Shown in pieces: positions 33,043 through 44,470 of a stretch of DNA of 64,000 nucleotides. Position numbers and translations under genes: made by a program. Each line of letters begins with the position of its first letter. Within the stretch, counting starts at the first letter, position 1. The stretch comes from Megalobrama amblycephala (Eukaryota > Chordata > Actinopteri > Cypriniformes > Xenocyprididae), in assembly GCF_018812025.1 (NCBI RefSeq), contig NC_063063.1, positions 5,781,442 through 5,845,441 of the forward strand. Direction: 5' to 3'. The notes beneath the pieces are model-generated. The model saw only the letters and a list, made by a program, of their open reading frames with translations, was not told the DNA's origin and did not search any database.

Positions 33043-34737
33043 TTTTAGAGGGAAACTCAAGATTTGCTGTAAGCCATCAATTTTTGCAGAATGTCAGTTT
33101 TCAGAGACAAATTGGTATTGGTCATAATAGGCTTCTGTTGTGAATGTTGACTCTACCATTTATTTTGTTTGCATTGTGTGTACTGTTGTTGATGACTAGC
33201 AATCAAGCTTGCCAGAAAATACCATAATTTATTTTTTGGCTTGCTAAGGTATCATTCTTGTGTAACCAGACTATATTGTCTGTGCTGACACAGAAATCCT
33301 TATAAAATACATATTGTGTAAAATATCAGTGTGCACTTCACATTGGCTGGTTGATAAAATGTATCTGCGGTCAGTAAGTAAAAACAAGAGAAAATACCCT
33401 TACGAAAAACTAGTATACTTCACGTTCATTTGATCAAGTATACTAAAGTAATGTTCAAGTATATTTTAAGTATACTTTATGTAGTAAGTATACTAGTATC
33501 AATGTACTAGTAGTAAACTTGTAAGTGTACTATTTTAATACCGCTTAGGACTAAATTGGCCCAGTTGAAGTATACGTTTAAGTGTACTATAAGTGTAACA
33601 GTAGTAAACTTTAAGTAAACTAGTTCACAGCTACGTTTCTCATCTGTACTACAAGTGAACTTATACTAGTACATGACATCGCACTTGTAGTTAACTTTTT
33701 ATATATATTATTTTTGCACTTTAAGTGTACTTCTATGTTCCTATTTAGGTATTATTTTTAACTACTACATTAACTCTTTCCATTTTAAAAACATTTTATT
33801 CTAGCTTCATGAATCCTTTTTATCAACACTTAAAGGTGCCCTCGAATGAAAAATTGAATTTATCTTGGCATTGTTAAATAACAAGAGTTCAGTACATGGA
33901 AATGACATACAGTGAGTCTCAAACTCCATTGTTTCCTCCTTCTTATATAAATCTCATTTGTTTAAAAGACCTCCGAAGAACAGGCGAATCTCAACATAAC
34001 ACCGACTGTTACGTAACAGTCGGGGTGTACGCCCCAATATTTGCATAATGCCAGCCCATGTTTCCAACATTATAAAAGGCATTAGACAAGGGCAGCCAGT
34101 ATTAACGTCTGGATGTGCACAACCAAATCATCAGACTAGGTAAGCAAGCAAGAACAATAGCGAAAAATGGCAGATGGAGCAATAATAACTGACATGATCC
34201 ATGATAACATGATATTTTTAGTGATATTTGTAAACTGTCTTTCTAAATATTTCGTTAGCATGTTGCTAATGTACTGTTAAATGTGGCTAAAGTTACCATC
34301 GGTTATTACTGTATTCACAGAGACAAGAGAGCCATCGCTATTTTCATTTTTAAACACTTGCAGTCTGTATAATGCATAAACACAACTTCATTCTTTATAA
34401 ATCTCTCCAACAGTGTAGCATTAGCCGTTAGCCACGGAGCACTATCAAACTCATTCAAAATCAGAAGTAAACAATATAACAGTATACAATACTCACATAA
34501 TCCGACGCATGCATGCCGCATGCATGACGAACACTTTGTAAAGATCCATTTTGAGGGTTATATTAGCTGTGTAAACTTTGTTAAGGCACTGTTCAAGGCA
34601 AGCGCAAGCTCTGTGGGCATGGACCACGGGATTTAAAGGGGCCGCAGCATAAATCGGTGCATTTATAATGATGCCCCAAAATCTATGCGGTATTTTGATC
34701 TGAAACTTCACAGACACATTCAGGGGACACCTTAGAC

Positions 34738-35805
34738 CAGTGGTCTCAAACTGCCGGCCCCCGGGCCATTTACGGCCCGCCCTACCCCTCTACCCGGCCC
34801 GCAACTGATCTCAAAAATAAAACATAATCCGGCCCGCTAAATTATTATTATTATTATTCTCCAGTTGCTACCTGTCTGATATGCAAAGAAAAAGTCGCCG
34901 TTCTATGGGGCATTCACATATCGCGTCACATAAGCGGCCGAACCGCATTCTCCTTCTTTCCAAAGCGCTTTCGCTCCAGTGACGTCTGTCGTTGCTATGC
35001 AACCATGAGCCGCGCTCTCAACCGCGTCGCATCTATTATGAGCGCTCTTGCCCAAATTACAGTAAAAGCACTCGACTTTAAGTCACGAGCGTCGATTTAA
35101 ACCACCGAAACGCGTCCGATGCAGCCATTAAATGTTACCGATGCTCAAATGGCATCTTGGACAAATGCGCTGCCAGGTGTCTGTCAAGAAACAGAAGAGT
35201 GTACAAATGTATTCAGGGATTGTATTTGTTCAGTACAGTGTTGGTCAGTGCAAAATTTTAATGTTATTTAAGCTAACATAAAGTAAGGGAAAATACTTCC
35301 ACTAAATATTAAAAGCTAATAATGTATGTAACAATGAGAGATTTTTATTTTTTGGCAAAATAAAGTTGATATATATATATATATATATATATATAGCTCC
35401 AGTTTTTTGTTTATTTCTGACCCCTCCACACCACAAGTGTTGATGGTTTTGTTCCTAAATTACTATATTTTTATATACCTTGTTGGATGTGAGAAGTTGC
35501 ACCAGACTATTGCAATTAATAGTATATTAGGCCTAGTAGTATAATATTAGTAATAGTATTATATAATTATATTACACTCTGTAACAATGAGAGAGACACT
35601 GCTGTTTACATTTAGTATGGTACATAGAATATTTATAGTATAGGTATAAAGATATTTTAGTAGGCAAATTTGATGTAAATGAGAAATAATGCAAAGTAAA
35701 TTTTCTGAAATGTTGCGCTTTCTTGCGCTTGAATGTTAATATGGCCCTCCTATGAGGTGTCAATCACAGAAACGGCCCCCCGCCAATTTGAGTTTGAGAC
35801 CCCTG
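34738..35805. mobile_element. hAT (Charlie-like) element, innermost layer, perfect TSD
   Basis: Left CAGTGGTCTCAAACT and right AGTTTGAGACCCCTG are inverted with one mismatch. The 8-bp target duplication CCTTAGAC is identical at 34730-34737 and 35806-35813. The termini and GGCCCGC-rich subterminal DNA fit vertebrate Charlie-type hAT elements. Near the left end (34868-34906) the frame ATCLICKEKVAVL resembles a BED zinc-finger start of a hAT transposase, so this is an internally deleted derivative of a coding element. An (AT)n run lies at 35371-35395. Confidence 0.88.
34868..34906 (+). pseudogene. hAT transposase N-terminal remnant (BED finger CxxC)
   Basis: Thirteen codons read ATCLICKEKVAVL, with the CxxC pair and KEKVAV phrase typical of Charlie/ZBED-type transposases. 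The frame soon leaves the family pattern, with no downstream His ligands. Recognition is from family memory only. Confidence 0.45.
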
Positions 35806-36500
35806 CCTTAGACTTATATTACATCTTTTAAAAACATAATCTAGGGCACCTTTAAATATGAGTGTTTCATTTTTTTAAAGAAAAGGAAACATTTTAAACA
35901 AAAAGCTGAGAAAGTTCATAGTCCTCATTGAGTAAATTTAGGCAGTTTTGATTTTTATATGCTGTTTAATGTTTGATGATCGCTTTATTTTACATTTGCG
36001 TGAGTAATCTTCTATCGCTTGTTTCAGCAGCTTCTTCTCCCGCATTTTGATCTGGAGATTGTGTACTCTTTTAGAAGATGCGTAACAGCGTTCCCTACCG
36101 TATAGCCTGAAAATTCAGTCAATGGCGAGGAAAGAGTGAAGTAGATTTCAAGTAAATTCCTATGTACACTACCAGTGGACTAGCCTACACAACAATTAAT
36201 AAGAATTAGGAATATATCTGTTTTCTTTATAAATCAATATTTTCAAACAATGTACTTTTATACTATACTTTTATAAATATACCTTTAAGTATATCTCGAT
36301 CAAAAGACTGAGTCCAAGTATAGGCCAAATATACTTAGACTCAAGTATACTCAAGTGCAATTTTGAGTATATTTCTCAGAAGTACATGAAGTATATTTCT
36401 GAGAAGTATATAAAAAGTAGACTGAAAGTACACTTTCTTATTTTTAGTTTAAAAGAAGTATACTAATAATACACTTGAATAAACTTCTTTTTCGTAAGGG

Positions 36501-38181
36501 TAAACACATAAAATGCCCAAAATGCCCCATTTTTTTCTTTTTTCTTTTTTTTTTTTTTTGACCATAATGACTTGAAGTGCACTTCACATTGTAATTATGT
36601 CTTTTGAACTTGAGAGTACCAAGTTCCAAGAAGAGTACCAAGTACCAAGAAAGTACTTGAAGACAGCATGAGACCAATGAGATTTCAATGTGGGCGGAGC
36701 TACCCAGCACAATGATACCAAGTGACCATCAAAATATTGTCAATTGTGAAATGCATGTAACTACTTCACAAGCCTAAAGCAGTCTGTTCAGTAACATAGT
36801 TTTGGCTTGTGTGTTGAAATTGGTATTGAGAATCATTGCATTCCAGTGGTATTAGTATCGACTACTGACATTTTGGCATCAAAACCAATCTACAGAAAAG
36901 AGATACTGTAACTTTTAACACATGTCGCTTTAACATGTCACACCCAGTAGGACACAATGTTACAAGTGTTCAGTATATTTTAATGGAATCTTATTGATGT
37001 CCTCATTTAGACAACTGGTCCATGAGGCAACTACGGATTTCTAAACTTTACATTGACTGTATTATACGTTGAAGATAAATGTTAGAGAGGCCTATCCGTA
37101 CTGCTAATGATACATTTATATAGCGTAATTGCACACCTGTGTAAAAGCACACTGGCAGGACAAACCCTCTCATGAAAGAGCATCAAAGAGCATTTGATCA
37201 GTACTCTTCATTCTTTGCATCCGAGTTAGGTTTATGACTGCATAATCAACATCCCGCTAATCAACGTCATGACAAGGGATCAAAAAGAAGCTTGTGTTAG
37301 ATAATCAGAGTGTAAAGGTTCCACTGAAATAGACTTTCCCCTGGCCAATAGAGGGTTTGCTGGATATGAATGACAGGGAGAACAGCAATGGCTCATGATC
37401 AAACCACTCTGAGAGACAGACAATCAAAACGACGTTTAATTTTCTGTCTTGCATTTTGCTCCCCAGTGAAAAGTAGAGAGTGAGGAAGCACTCAGCCAGT
37501 ATTTAATAAGGTGTTGGGAACGTGGTTTTGATTTGGATTCATTTATAATTGGAAGCTCAAAGCTATGCAGCACATTCAGATTAAACAAGACGTCCCGGTC
37601 CAAGAGCAGCCAAGCGGCAACGTTCTGTTTATTTTGTATCGAAATGAGCCAAATTAGCCTGTCTGCAATTGTTCAGTGAGGTATTTTTTTTATTCCAATC
37701 TTGATTCTTTTATTGGCTTCATCTGAGTTTTGCGTTCGCATGCCATTCACATTTTGTTTTAAAAGCAGCATCTTAATTGGGATGATATATTAGGCCACTT
37801 GTCATAAGTGTGGTTGCCAATTATAATTGCTTGCACTGCTGTCATAGTTATATTCTACGATGAAGCAATCCTTATTCATCTTCTCAAACTTTATAGTTTT
37901 CTTTACCATCTCTTAAAAAGATGGTAACGGCAATTAGGCAAATCAGTGTTTTTCACCCTTTTGATGATGTGTGATACATCTCAGTATTTATGTATTTGCT
38001 GTGAAACTTTATATATTACATCCCAATAAACAGCAATGTTGAATTAAAGCATGTAAAATGTACAAGTGAGTCACTGAGTATGTGTTTTGATTCACTAATT
38101 CATTGACAGTTTGATAAAACTGATTTATGGAAATGAGTCTGGGTGGTGAGGTCTTTTGGATGCGTAATGGCTATCATTTTA
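36501..38181. other. Unique intron, possible conserved noncoding element at 37130-37890
   Basis: No repeats or exons recognised apart from a T-rich run near 36540. 37400-37860 has AATTA/TAATT-rich balanced sequence. Candidate regulatory DNA by appearance only. Confidence 0.35.
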
Positions 38182-39141
38182 TTAAAGGTGCCCTAGAACT
38201 TTTTTTTAAAAAGATGTAATATAAGTCTAAGGTGTCCCCTGAATGTGTCTGTGAAGTTTCAGCTCAAAATACCCCATAGATTTTTTTCATTTAATTTCAA
38301 TTCATTTTTTTTAACTGCCTATTTTGGGGCATCATTATAAATGAGCCGATTCAGGGCTACTGGCCCTTTAATTCTCGTGCTCCACGCCCACGGAGCTCGC
38401 GCTTGCCTTGAACAGTGCATAAACAAAGTTTACACAGTGTTCGTCATGCATGCGGCATGCATGCGTCGGATTATGTGAGTATTGTGTACTGTTATATTGT
38501 TTACATTTGATTTTGAATGAATTTGAGGCTGTGCTCCGTGGCTAACGGCTAATGCTACACTGTTGGAGAGATTTATAAAGAATGAAGTTGTGTTTATGCA
38601 TTATACAGACTGCAAGTGTTTAATAATGAAAATAGCGACGGCTCTTGTCTCCGTGAATACAGTAAGAAACGATGGTAACTTTAACCACATTTAACAGTAC
38701 ATTAGCAACATGCTAATGAAACATTTAGAAAGACAATTTACAAATATCACTAAAAATATCATGATATCATGGATCATGTCAGTTATTATTGCTCCATCTG
38801 CCATTTTTCGCTATTGTTCTTGCTTGCTTACCTAGTCTGTTGATTCACCTGTGCACAGATCCAGACGTTAATACTGGCTGCCCTTGTCTAATGCCTTTTA
38901 TAATGTTGGAAACATGGGCTGGCATATGCAAATATTGGGCGTACACCCCGACTGTTACGTAACAGTCGGTGTTATGTTGAGATTCACCTGTTCTTCGGAG
39001 GTCTTTTAAACAAATGAGATTTATATAAGAAGGAGGAAACAATGGAGTTTGAGACTCACTGTATGTCATTTCCATGTACTGAACTCTTGTTATTTGACTA
39101 TGTCAAGATAAATTCAATTTTTCATTCGAGGGCACCTTTAA
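38182..39141. mobile_element. TTAA-flanked element, inverted copy of 33830-35855
   Basis: Left TTAAAGGTGCCCTAGAAC and right TTCGAGGGCACCTTTAA, TTAA on both sides. The interior is the reverse complement of the middle-layer element above: GCATGCATGCGTCGGATTA, CTCTTGTCTCCGTGAATAC and GCTCCATCTGCCATTTTTCG all recur inverted. It is uninterrupted, giving the reference length of 960 bp. Confidence 0.88.
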
Positions 39142-39191
39142 ACAAAATCATCATTTATATAATCAACAGAATGATATCTAACATATCTTAA

Positions 39192-39640
39192 ATATAGAGT
39201 TGATCAGGTTGTTGATTGTGGCCTGTGAAATGTTGGTCCACTCCTCTTCAATGGCTGTGCGAAGTTGCTGGATATTGGCAGGAACTGGAACACGCTGTCG
39301 TATACGCCGATCCAGAGCATCCCAAACATGCTCAATGGGTGACATGTCCGGTGACTATGCTGGCCATGCAAGAACTGGGATGTTTTCAGCTTCCAGGAAT
39401 TGTGTACAGATCCTTGCAACATGGGGCCGTGCATTATCATGCTGGAACATGAGGTGATGGTCGTGGATGAATGGCACAACAATGGGCCTCAGGATCTCGT
39501 CACGGTATCTCTGTGCATTCAAAATGCCGTTAATAAAATGCACCTGTGTTCGTTGTCCATAACATACGCCTGCCCATACCATAACCTCACCGCCACCATG
39601 GGCCACTCGATCCACAACGTTGACATCAGCAAACCGCTCA
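39192..39640 (-). pseudogene. Tc1-type transposase, C-terminal half, broken
   Basis: On the minus strand from about 39640 the frame reads RVAHGGGEVMVWAGVCYGQR, then FQHDNARPHVARICTQFLEA and VLAWPA. A TAG stop at 39355-39357 follows, then SPDMSPIEHVWDALDRRIRQ continues in the same frame. These are the second and third catalytic blocks of a Tc1 family DDE transposase: the Asp of HDNARPH and the Glu of PIEHVWD are present. The in-frame stop falls just before SPDMSPIE, where active relatives have a Tyr. The N-terminal DNA-binding domain and the first catalytic Asp are missing, so the copy is truncated at the end nearest 39640. No inverted termini seen. Confidence 0.88.
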
Positions 39641-40595
39641 TGTGGCCATTACTGTTGCTCTGCATATGGCAGAGAGTTTGTATTTTTGTTTTGAAAATGG
39701 TCCTTTGTGAAGTATTTCTTGTGCAAGCATCATTTGCGCTCACTGCACGAGGGTGCAAATTATGCGTGCTTAAAATCACATTTCTGTTAAATGAGGGTTT
39801 ATTATGTGGGAAACACTTGTACTGCTATTTCATGTGATTGCATGGGTTTTCATCCGACATGCATCCGTAGATGTGCCATCATTTCAGCCTCTACAAGCAC
39901 TAAAGCGATATTGTTCCTCCGATACCCTGCAGATCTTAACAGTGTTAGGGTAAGAATATAGTCTTTGGCCATTTGGAATAGTTTAACACCATGCTATTCT
40001 TAATATTTCTGCGTAACTGCATATTCTATTCCACACTTGCACAATTTATTATTCAGAAAACACTGTATTCTGTAGAGGAATGTGTTGCGTATAAGCCATA
40101 TAATGTGGCCCCATGAGTGAGCTGTCAACAATATAGCTGTTTTGAAGGTTTATGCTAATTTCTGGCAAAGACCTGTCACATTTTGATGGCCCAAAGGGCC
40201 TTTGCATCAAAAAATTTGGCAATTGCCCTTTCCTGAAGGCAAGTTATATTGGTAATGTCGTCGAGTGACAACCATTTTATGCCTCTGTCACCACAGACAT
40301 GTGTCTTTTCTCTCAATCTCTGACAGCATTCCCAGGCTACAAAATAAATTAGGCTGAAACTGAGTGAGATATAATGTCCCTAAAATATGATGATAGAGGT
40401 TTGGGGTTTTGTTGAGGTAGACATGAAGACATTTTCTGCAAATCAATCATGGACGGAGGTTTCTTTTGTTTTCAGACTGAAGTGATCTTTGTGTTATTCA
40501 CCCAACTTCTTTGAATAATTTAGAAAATATAAGATTAGGGCTAATTTAAGTAATATTTTTTAAACAATTATTTAAATTATTTTTAAAATGATTTT
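39641..40595. other. Intron, no recognised feature
   Basis: Nothing supported between the two Tc1 remnants. Confidence 0.5.
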
Positions 40596-41122
40596 TAACA
40601 TTATGAGCACTGACAGGTGAAGTGAATAACACTGATTATCTCTTCATCACAGCACCTGTTAGTGGGTGGGATATATTAGGCAGCAAGTGAACATTTTGTC
40701 CTCAAAGTTGATGTGTTAGAAGCAGGAAAAATGGGCAAGCGTGTAAGGATTTGAGCGAGTTTGACAACGGGCCAAATTGTAATGGCTAGACGACTGGGTC
40801 AAAGCAACTCCAAAACTGCAGCTCTTGTGGTGGTGTTCCCGGTCTGCAGTGGTCAGTATCTATCAAAGTGGTCCAAGGAAGGAACAGTGGTGAACCGGCG
40901 ACAGGGTCATGGGCGACCAAGGCTCATTGATGCACATGGGGAGCGAAGGCTGGCCAGTTTGGTCCGATCCAACAGACGAGCTACTGTAGCTCAAATTGCT
41001 CAAGAAGCCAGATACCACAGCACACCTTCAGGGGTCTATTGGAGTCCATGCCTCATGGGACAGGGCTGTTTTGGCAGCAAAAGGGGGACTAACACAATAT
41101 TATGATGGTGGTCATGTATGTA
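40596..41122 (+). mobile_element. Internally deleted Tc1 element
   Basis: The left end around TAACATTATGAGCACTGACA and right end TGATGGTGGTCATGTATG are decayed inverted termini of a Tc1-type family in fish. The leader GTTAGTGGGTGGGATATATT and the N-terminal transposase region are followed at about 41015 by the family's 3' end (CACACCTTCAGGGGTCTATT), so the catalytic centre is deleted. About 0.53 kb. Confidence 0.8.
40731..41014 (+). pseudogene. Tc1 transposase N-terminal remnant (helix-turn-helix), frameshifted
   Basis: Starts ATGGGCAAGCGT at 40731. A small insertion after codon 4 creates TGA three codons later; the frame recovers around 40761 as LTTGQIVMARRLGQSNSKTA, is garbled across about 40830-40870 by compensating indels, and recovers as KWSKEGTVVNRRQGHGRPRL then RSNRRATVAQIAQEA. 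This is the paired-like DNA-binding domain of Tc1 transposases, including the GRPR AT-hook-like motif. The DDE domain is deleted. A non-functional copy. Confidence 0.85.
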
Positions 41123-41148
41123 TTGAGAGGCTTTATAGAATAGCTTTT

Positions 41149-41416
41149 GGTAACACTTCAGTACAGGGAACACGTATGCACTATTAACTATAACTTTTTC
41201 CTCAATTAACCTCTAATTTACTGGTTATTAATAGTTAATAAGGCAGTATTTGTAGCGTTTAAGTTTAGGTATTGGGTAGGATAAAGGGATGTAGAATAAG
41301 GTCATGCAGAATAATGCATTAATATGTGCTTTAAAAGTACTAATAAACAACCAGCATCCTAGTAATATGCAAGCTACTAAGCAACTAGTTAAAAGTGAGA
41401 ATCGGACCCTAAAATA
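41149..41416 (-). repeat. GGTAACACTT MITE, inverted copy upstream of prkg1 exon
   Basis: Its reverse complement matches 42956-43213 at roughly 80 percent by eye: TTTTAACTAGTTGCTTA, GCACATATTAATGC, CCTACCCAATACCTAAACTT and CGTGTTCCCT...AGTGTTACC. Lies 644 bp upstream of the exon at 42061. Confidence 0.85.
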
Positions 41417-42060
41417 ATCCTGGCTTTTTATAAAATGTACACTCATCCTGCTTGTTGTTTAATAGGACTATTTTTAATTAAAAGTAATCATTTTTGGCAC
41501 TTTTAATTGTGCAGCAGTTAGAGCTGCAAGTTAATGTCTTTTCCCTAATTTGCCATTAAAAAATTCTGTTCTATTGAATCATTCAGAGATGTAGAAAGAC
41601 CTTTTTTAATCTAAAGTGTGACCATAAATTTAATTCACACGGGACCTTTAACAAACATAAAGTTTGTTTGTATTGAGAAATGAATTGTCAGTGAAGCTCA
41701 ACAGTGTGAACCATGACTTATGTCAGCAATACACCATCAACAGTACTAATGCTAAGAAGGCATTATAAGGACGGTAATATTGTTAGGTCTTTGATATATA
41801 TTTAATACTATTAACCTGATCTAATTGTAACTTAAATGTGTTATATTAATCATGTGTGTGGGTGTTGTGTGTGTGTGTGTGTGTGTGTATCAAAATATTA
41901 ATCTATCACGATTAATATTTTGTAATCAAGTAGTCTTTTTATGAAGCTTTTATTTGTCGCATTGAGGGGACATTGTGCAGCTACATGACTATATAAATAC
42001 GACCACATATGTGTGAGTGTGGCTATTATTTACTTATTTCTTTTCATATTTTGTTCCCAG
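41417..42060 (+). other. Intron end with (GT)n and splice acceptor
   Basis: A (GT)n run at about 41852-41888, then ordinary intron up to a pyrimidine-rich acceptor, with AG at 42059-42060. Confidence 0.7.
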
Positions 42061-42166
42061 CCCTCACAAATGTGAAGTTATGGGCCATCGACCGCCAGTG
42101 TTTCCAGACCATCATGATGAGGACCGGACTCATCAAGCATGCAGAGTACATGGAGTTCCTGAAGAG
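42061..42166 (+). CDS. prkg1: prkg1 internal exon: end of cGMP-binding domain A and linker
   Basis: Internal exon of cGMP-dependent protein kinase 1, the cytosolic serine/threonine kinase that carries out nitric oxide and natriuretic peptide signalling through cGMP. The 106-nt exon encodes 34 whole codons, reading [20 protein letters not shown] and then [14 protein letters not shown]. This matches vertebrate PRKG1 almost exactly (roughly residues 194-227 of the alpha isoform). It is the C-terminal helical part of cyclic-nucleotide-binding domain A plus the switch/linker helix leading to domain B. A pyrimidine-rich tract ending TTGTTCCCAG sits directly upstream, and the donor AG|GTGGGC follows. 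The incoming intron is phase 1 (two bases complete a Thr codon) and the outgoing intron is phase 2. The preceding exon lies outside this window, more than 42 kb upstream. The a or b paralogue cannot be decided here. Confidence 0.96.
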
Positions 42167-42884
42167 GTGGGCTGCTTCTCCTTTCTTTTCTATTTATCCT
42201 CGCCTAACCCTGACGGAAGAGATCTATCCTTCAGCAGTATGCAGTAAAGAAATTGATTTTCATTGTGAATGAATAACACAGGCCTGAATGGTTACACAAT
42301 CACCAGTAACTTAGGCTTTACACTCAGCGTCCTTTGCTGTGTACCATTAATCTCTGGGGTGATGAGTTTTGATTGTAATATTTTGGAATATTGGCCGTAT
42401 TACTCTCAAATGTTTTGAATCAACTGTTGTTATATTTCAGCAGTTTTTCTAAGGAATGTGAAATGTGTTTTGTTAGATGGAGGCAGGGGGCAGATAATGA
42501 TTAGAGTGCTGTTGGTTTCTGTGCATTCACTCCGCACTCGTTTGAGTCTAATTCTTCTCCTTCCACTCACTTAGTCAGAAAATATTGATTTTTAGACATG
42601 AGCTTTTTATGAATAGCTTTGCTTTATTAGAACATTATTATTTTTATTATTTAAGATTGATTAGTCCAATGTGTCATAAAAATGCATTCACACTGAATTA
42701 TGTAATAATGGATTGTGCATTCATATTTTAGTGTGCATTGTAAGTAGAAAGTATATTTTTACATTTTTACAGTGTTTCTGTGGCTCAACCTTTTTCATTC
42801 CAGTGTCCTCTAATGTCCACAACAATATTCAAAGTCCCAATTACTTTTACAGTTGTTCTTGATTTACTGGACAAATATTGAATA

Positions 42885-42928
<44 letters not shown>

Positions 42929-42955
42929 AATTTCTACTTAATAAAATATTTTAGA

Positions 42956-43213
42956 GGTAACACTTTATTTTAGGGTCTTTTAACTAGTTGCTTATTAGCA
43001 TGCATATTAATAGAATATTGGTTATTTATTAGAGCTTATTAAGCACATATTAATGCCTTATTCTACGTGACCTTATTCTACACTCTTAATCCTACCCAAT
43101 ACCTAAACTTAACAACTAACTTACTAACTATTAATAAGCAGTAAATTAGGAGTTCATTGAGGGAAAAGTCATAGTTAATAATTTATACGTGTTCCCTAAA
43201 TTAAAGTGTTACC
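42956..43213 (+). repeat. Palindromic-ended MITE, GGTAACACTTTATTTTAGGG
   Basis: Left GGTAACACTTTATTTTAGGG and right CCCTAAATTAAAGTGTTACC are inverted termini. An inverted relative is at 41149-41416. Lies 789 bp downstream of the exon end at 42166. Confidence 0.88.
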
Positions 43214-44385
43214 ATTTTAGGGCTTGGCATAACTAAAAAATTGTAAATTCATTATAAAATGACCATTATAAGATTTTGCATGACTTTTTCAGGTCTAGAA
43301 ACCACACCTTTTAAAATTAGGCTTCCACATATATCCAGGTTTTCCAAGACCTTGAAAGAAAAAAAAAATGGTTGACGGGGTGAAGTTAAATCTTGAGTTT
43401 AGTTACACTATGCAACTTTTGCTCCTCTAGCAGTTGAAAAACAAAACTGCATGCATTTAAGCAGAAGAACGTTGTTTTGGTTGTGCTTTGGCTCTGTGTG
43501 ACTGTGCGGATGTATATGGTTCATGGCACCTGTAAACACATGGAAATCGAAAAATGATGTCATTCTGAGCATGTACAGTAAGTGCATATTTTATGCTGTT
43601 GTTTTGACTAATTGGAAACACTGATATTTTTTATCAGTGTAATAACGTTACAAAAGTTATCATGACGATTGCCAGTCTAATATGGTCAAACGTATGGACT
43701 TTTTTTTTTTTTTTTTTTCTGGCCAAAGAGAGATAGATAATCCTACTGTTCGTAAAACATTCAAGTACTAGGCTTAAGAGATATAATTAGTTTAGATGGA
43801 TCTCAAGCTGACTAAATGAAGACGTTACTGTAGCTATACCCAGTAAGAGGCACGGTACTTCCTTGAAAATAAATTCCAGCACAGCGCTACAACAACCATA
43901 ATGTAATGAACCTTTACAATAGATAATGCTTTACAATGAACTCTGTTAGAGAGCTACATATAACACATATTTTATGACTGTTGAGTAATAAAAACGCCAT
44001 CTCCGAGAAACCAAGCCAATGTTGATTCTTGTTTTATTACGAGCTATGCCACTCCCACACAATACACGAGTCAAAGTTGGAGCAACTTTTCTCTATTTAC
44101 AGATATGACGAGACATGCACAGACAAGTGACGTATGTATGCAATTTCCCGCAAAAACCATCCCACCTGTTCTGAAATATAAATGCTTAGTGAATCAGGGT
44201 AAGGAAAAAAAAAAAAAAAACAAGAAAAAGAATTGTTCTCCAACCAATACGCCTATATAGGTTGTTTGTCACTTCCCTGAAATATGACCCAAAGGAGCGT
44301 TTGATAAAGTTGCGCCACTATCGACAACAGGGCATTTTAATGCATTGTTTCCTTTCATCATATTTTTGTCATATTTCGGGTTTCG

Positions 44386-44470
44386 CATAGCTCAACTGGT
44401 AGAGCATTGCATATAACAACATGCAATCTTGTGATCATACGGTTCAATCCCAAGGAATGCATGTGCTCAT
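44386..44470 (+). repeat. tRNA-derived SINE, sense copy
   Basis: CATAGCTCAACTGGTAGAGC resembles a tRNA A box and CGGTTCAATCCC a B box, in the order and spacing of a tRNA-derived SINE head. Body sequence continues with AAAATGTATATGCACATTAA and AGGGTAGGTTTAGGGGTGGG. It is not a functional tRNA gene: the acceptor and anticodon stems do not close convincingly. Confidence 0.7.

Larger units (their letters stand above)
33830..35855. mobile_element. TTAA-flanked element (TTAAAGGTGCCCTCGAA), middle layer of nest
   Basis: Left TTAAAGGTGCCCTCGAATG and right CTAGGGCACCTTTAA are inverted termini with TTAA at both ends. Removing the inner insertion and its 8-bp duplication leaves about 950 bp, matching the intact inverted copy at 38182-39141 (960 bp) in content and order. 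Confidence 0.85.
33397..36500. mobile_element. TA-flanked element (CCCTTACGAAAAA termini), outer shell of a triple nest
   Basis: Left TACCCTTACGAAAAA and right TTTTTCGTAAGGGTA are perfect inverted termini with TA on both sides, the target preference of Tc1/mariner-type elements. Subterminal regions (33410-33740 and 36230-36480) are crowded with AAGTATACTT-type repeats. The TTAA element 33830-35855 interrupts it; without that, the shell is about 1.1 kb. Non-coding. Confidence 0.8.

Noticed and set aside
42009..42272. Extended 87-codon frame through the first prkg1 exon
   Set aside because: Similarity to prkg1 starts and ends exactly at the AG and GT borders; the flanking codons are intron.
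44386..44460. Possible tRNA gene
   Set aside because: A- and B-box-like motifs are present but the cloverleaf stems do not close, and two antisense relatives in the window show it is a SINE head.
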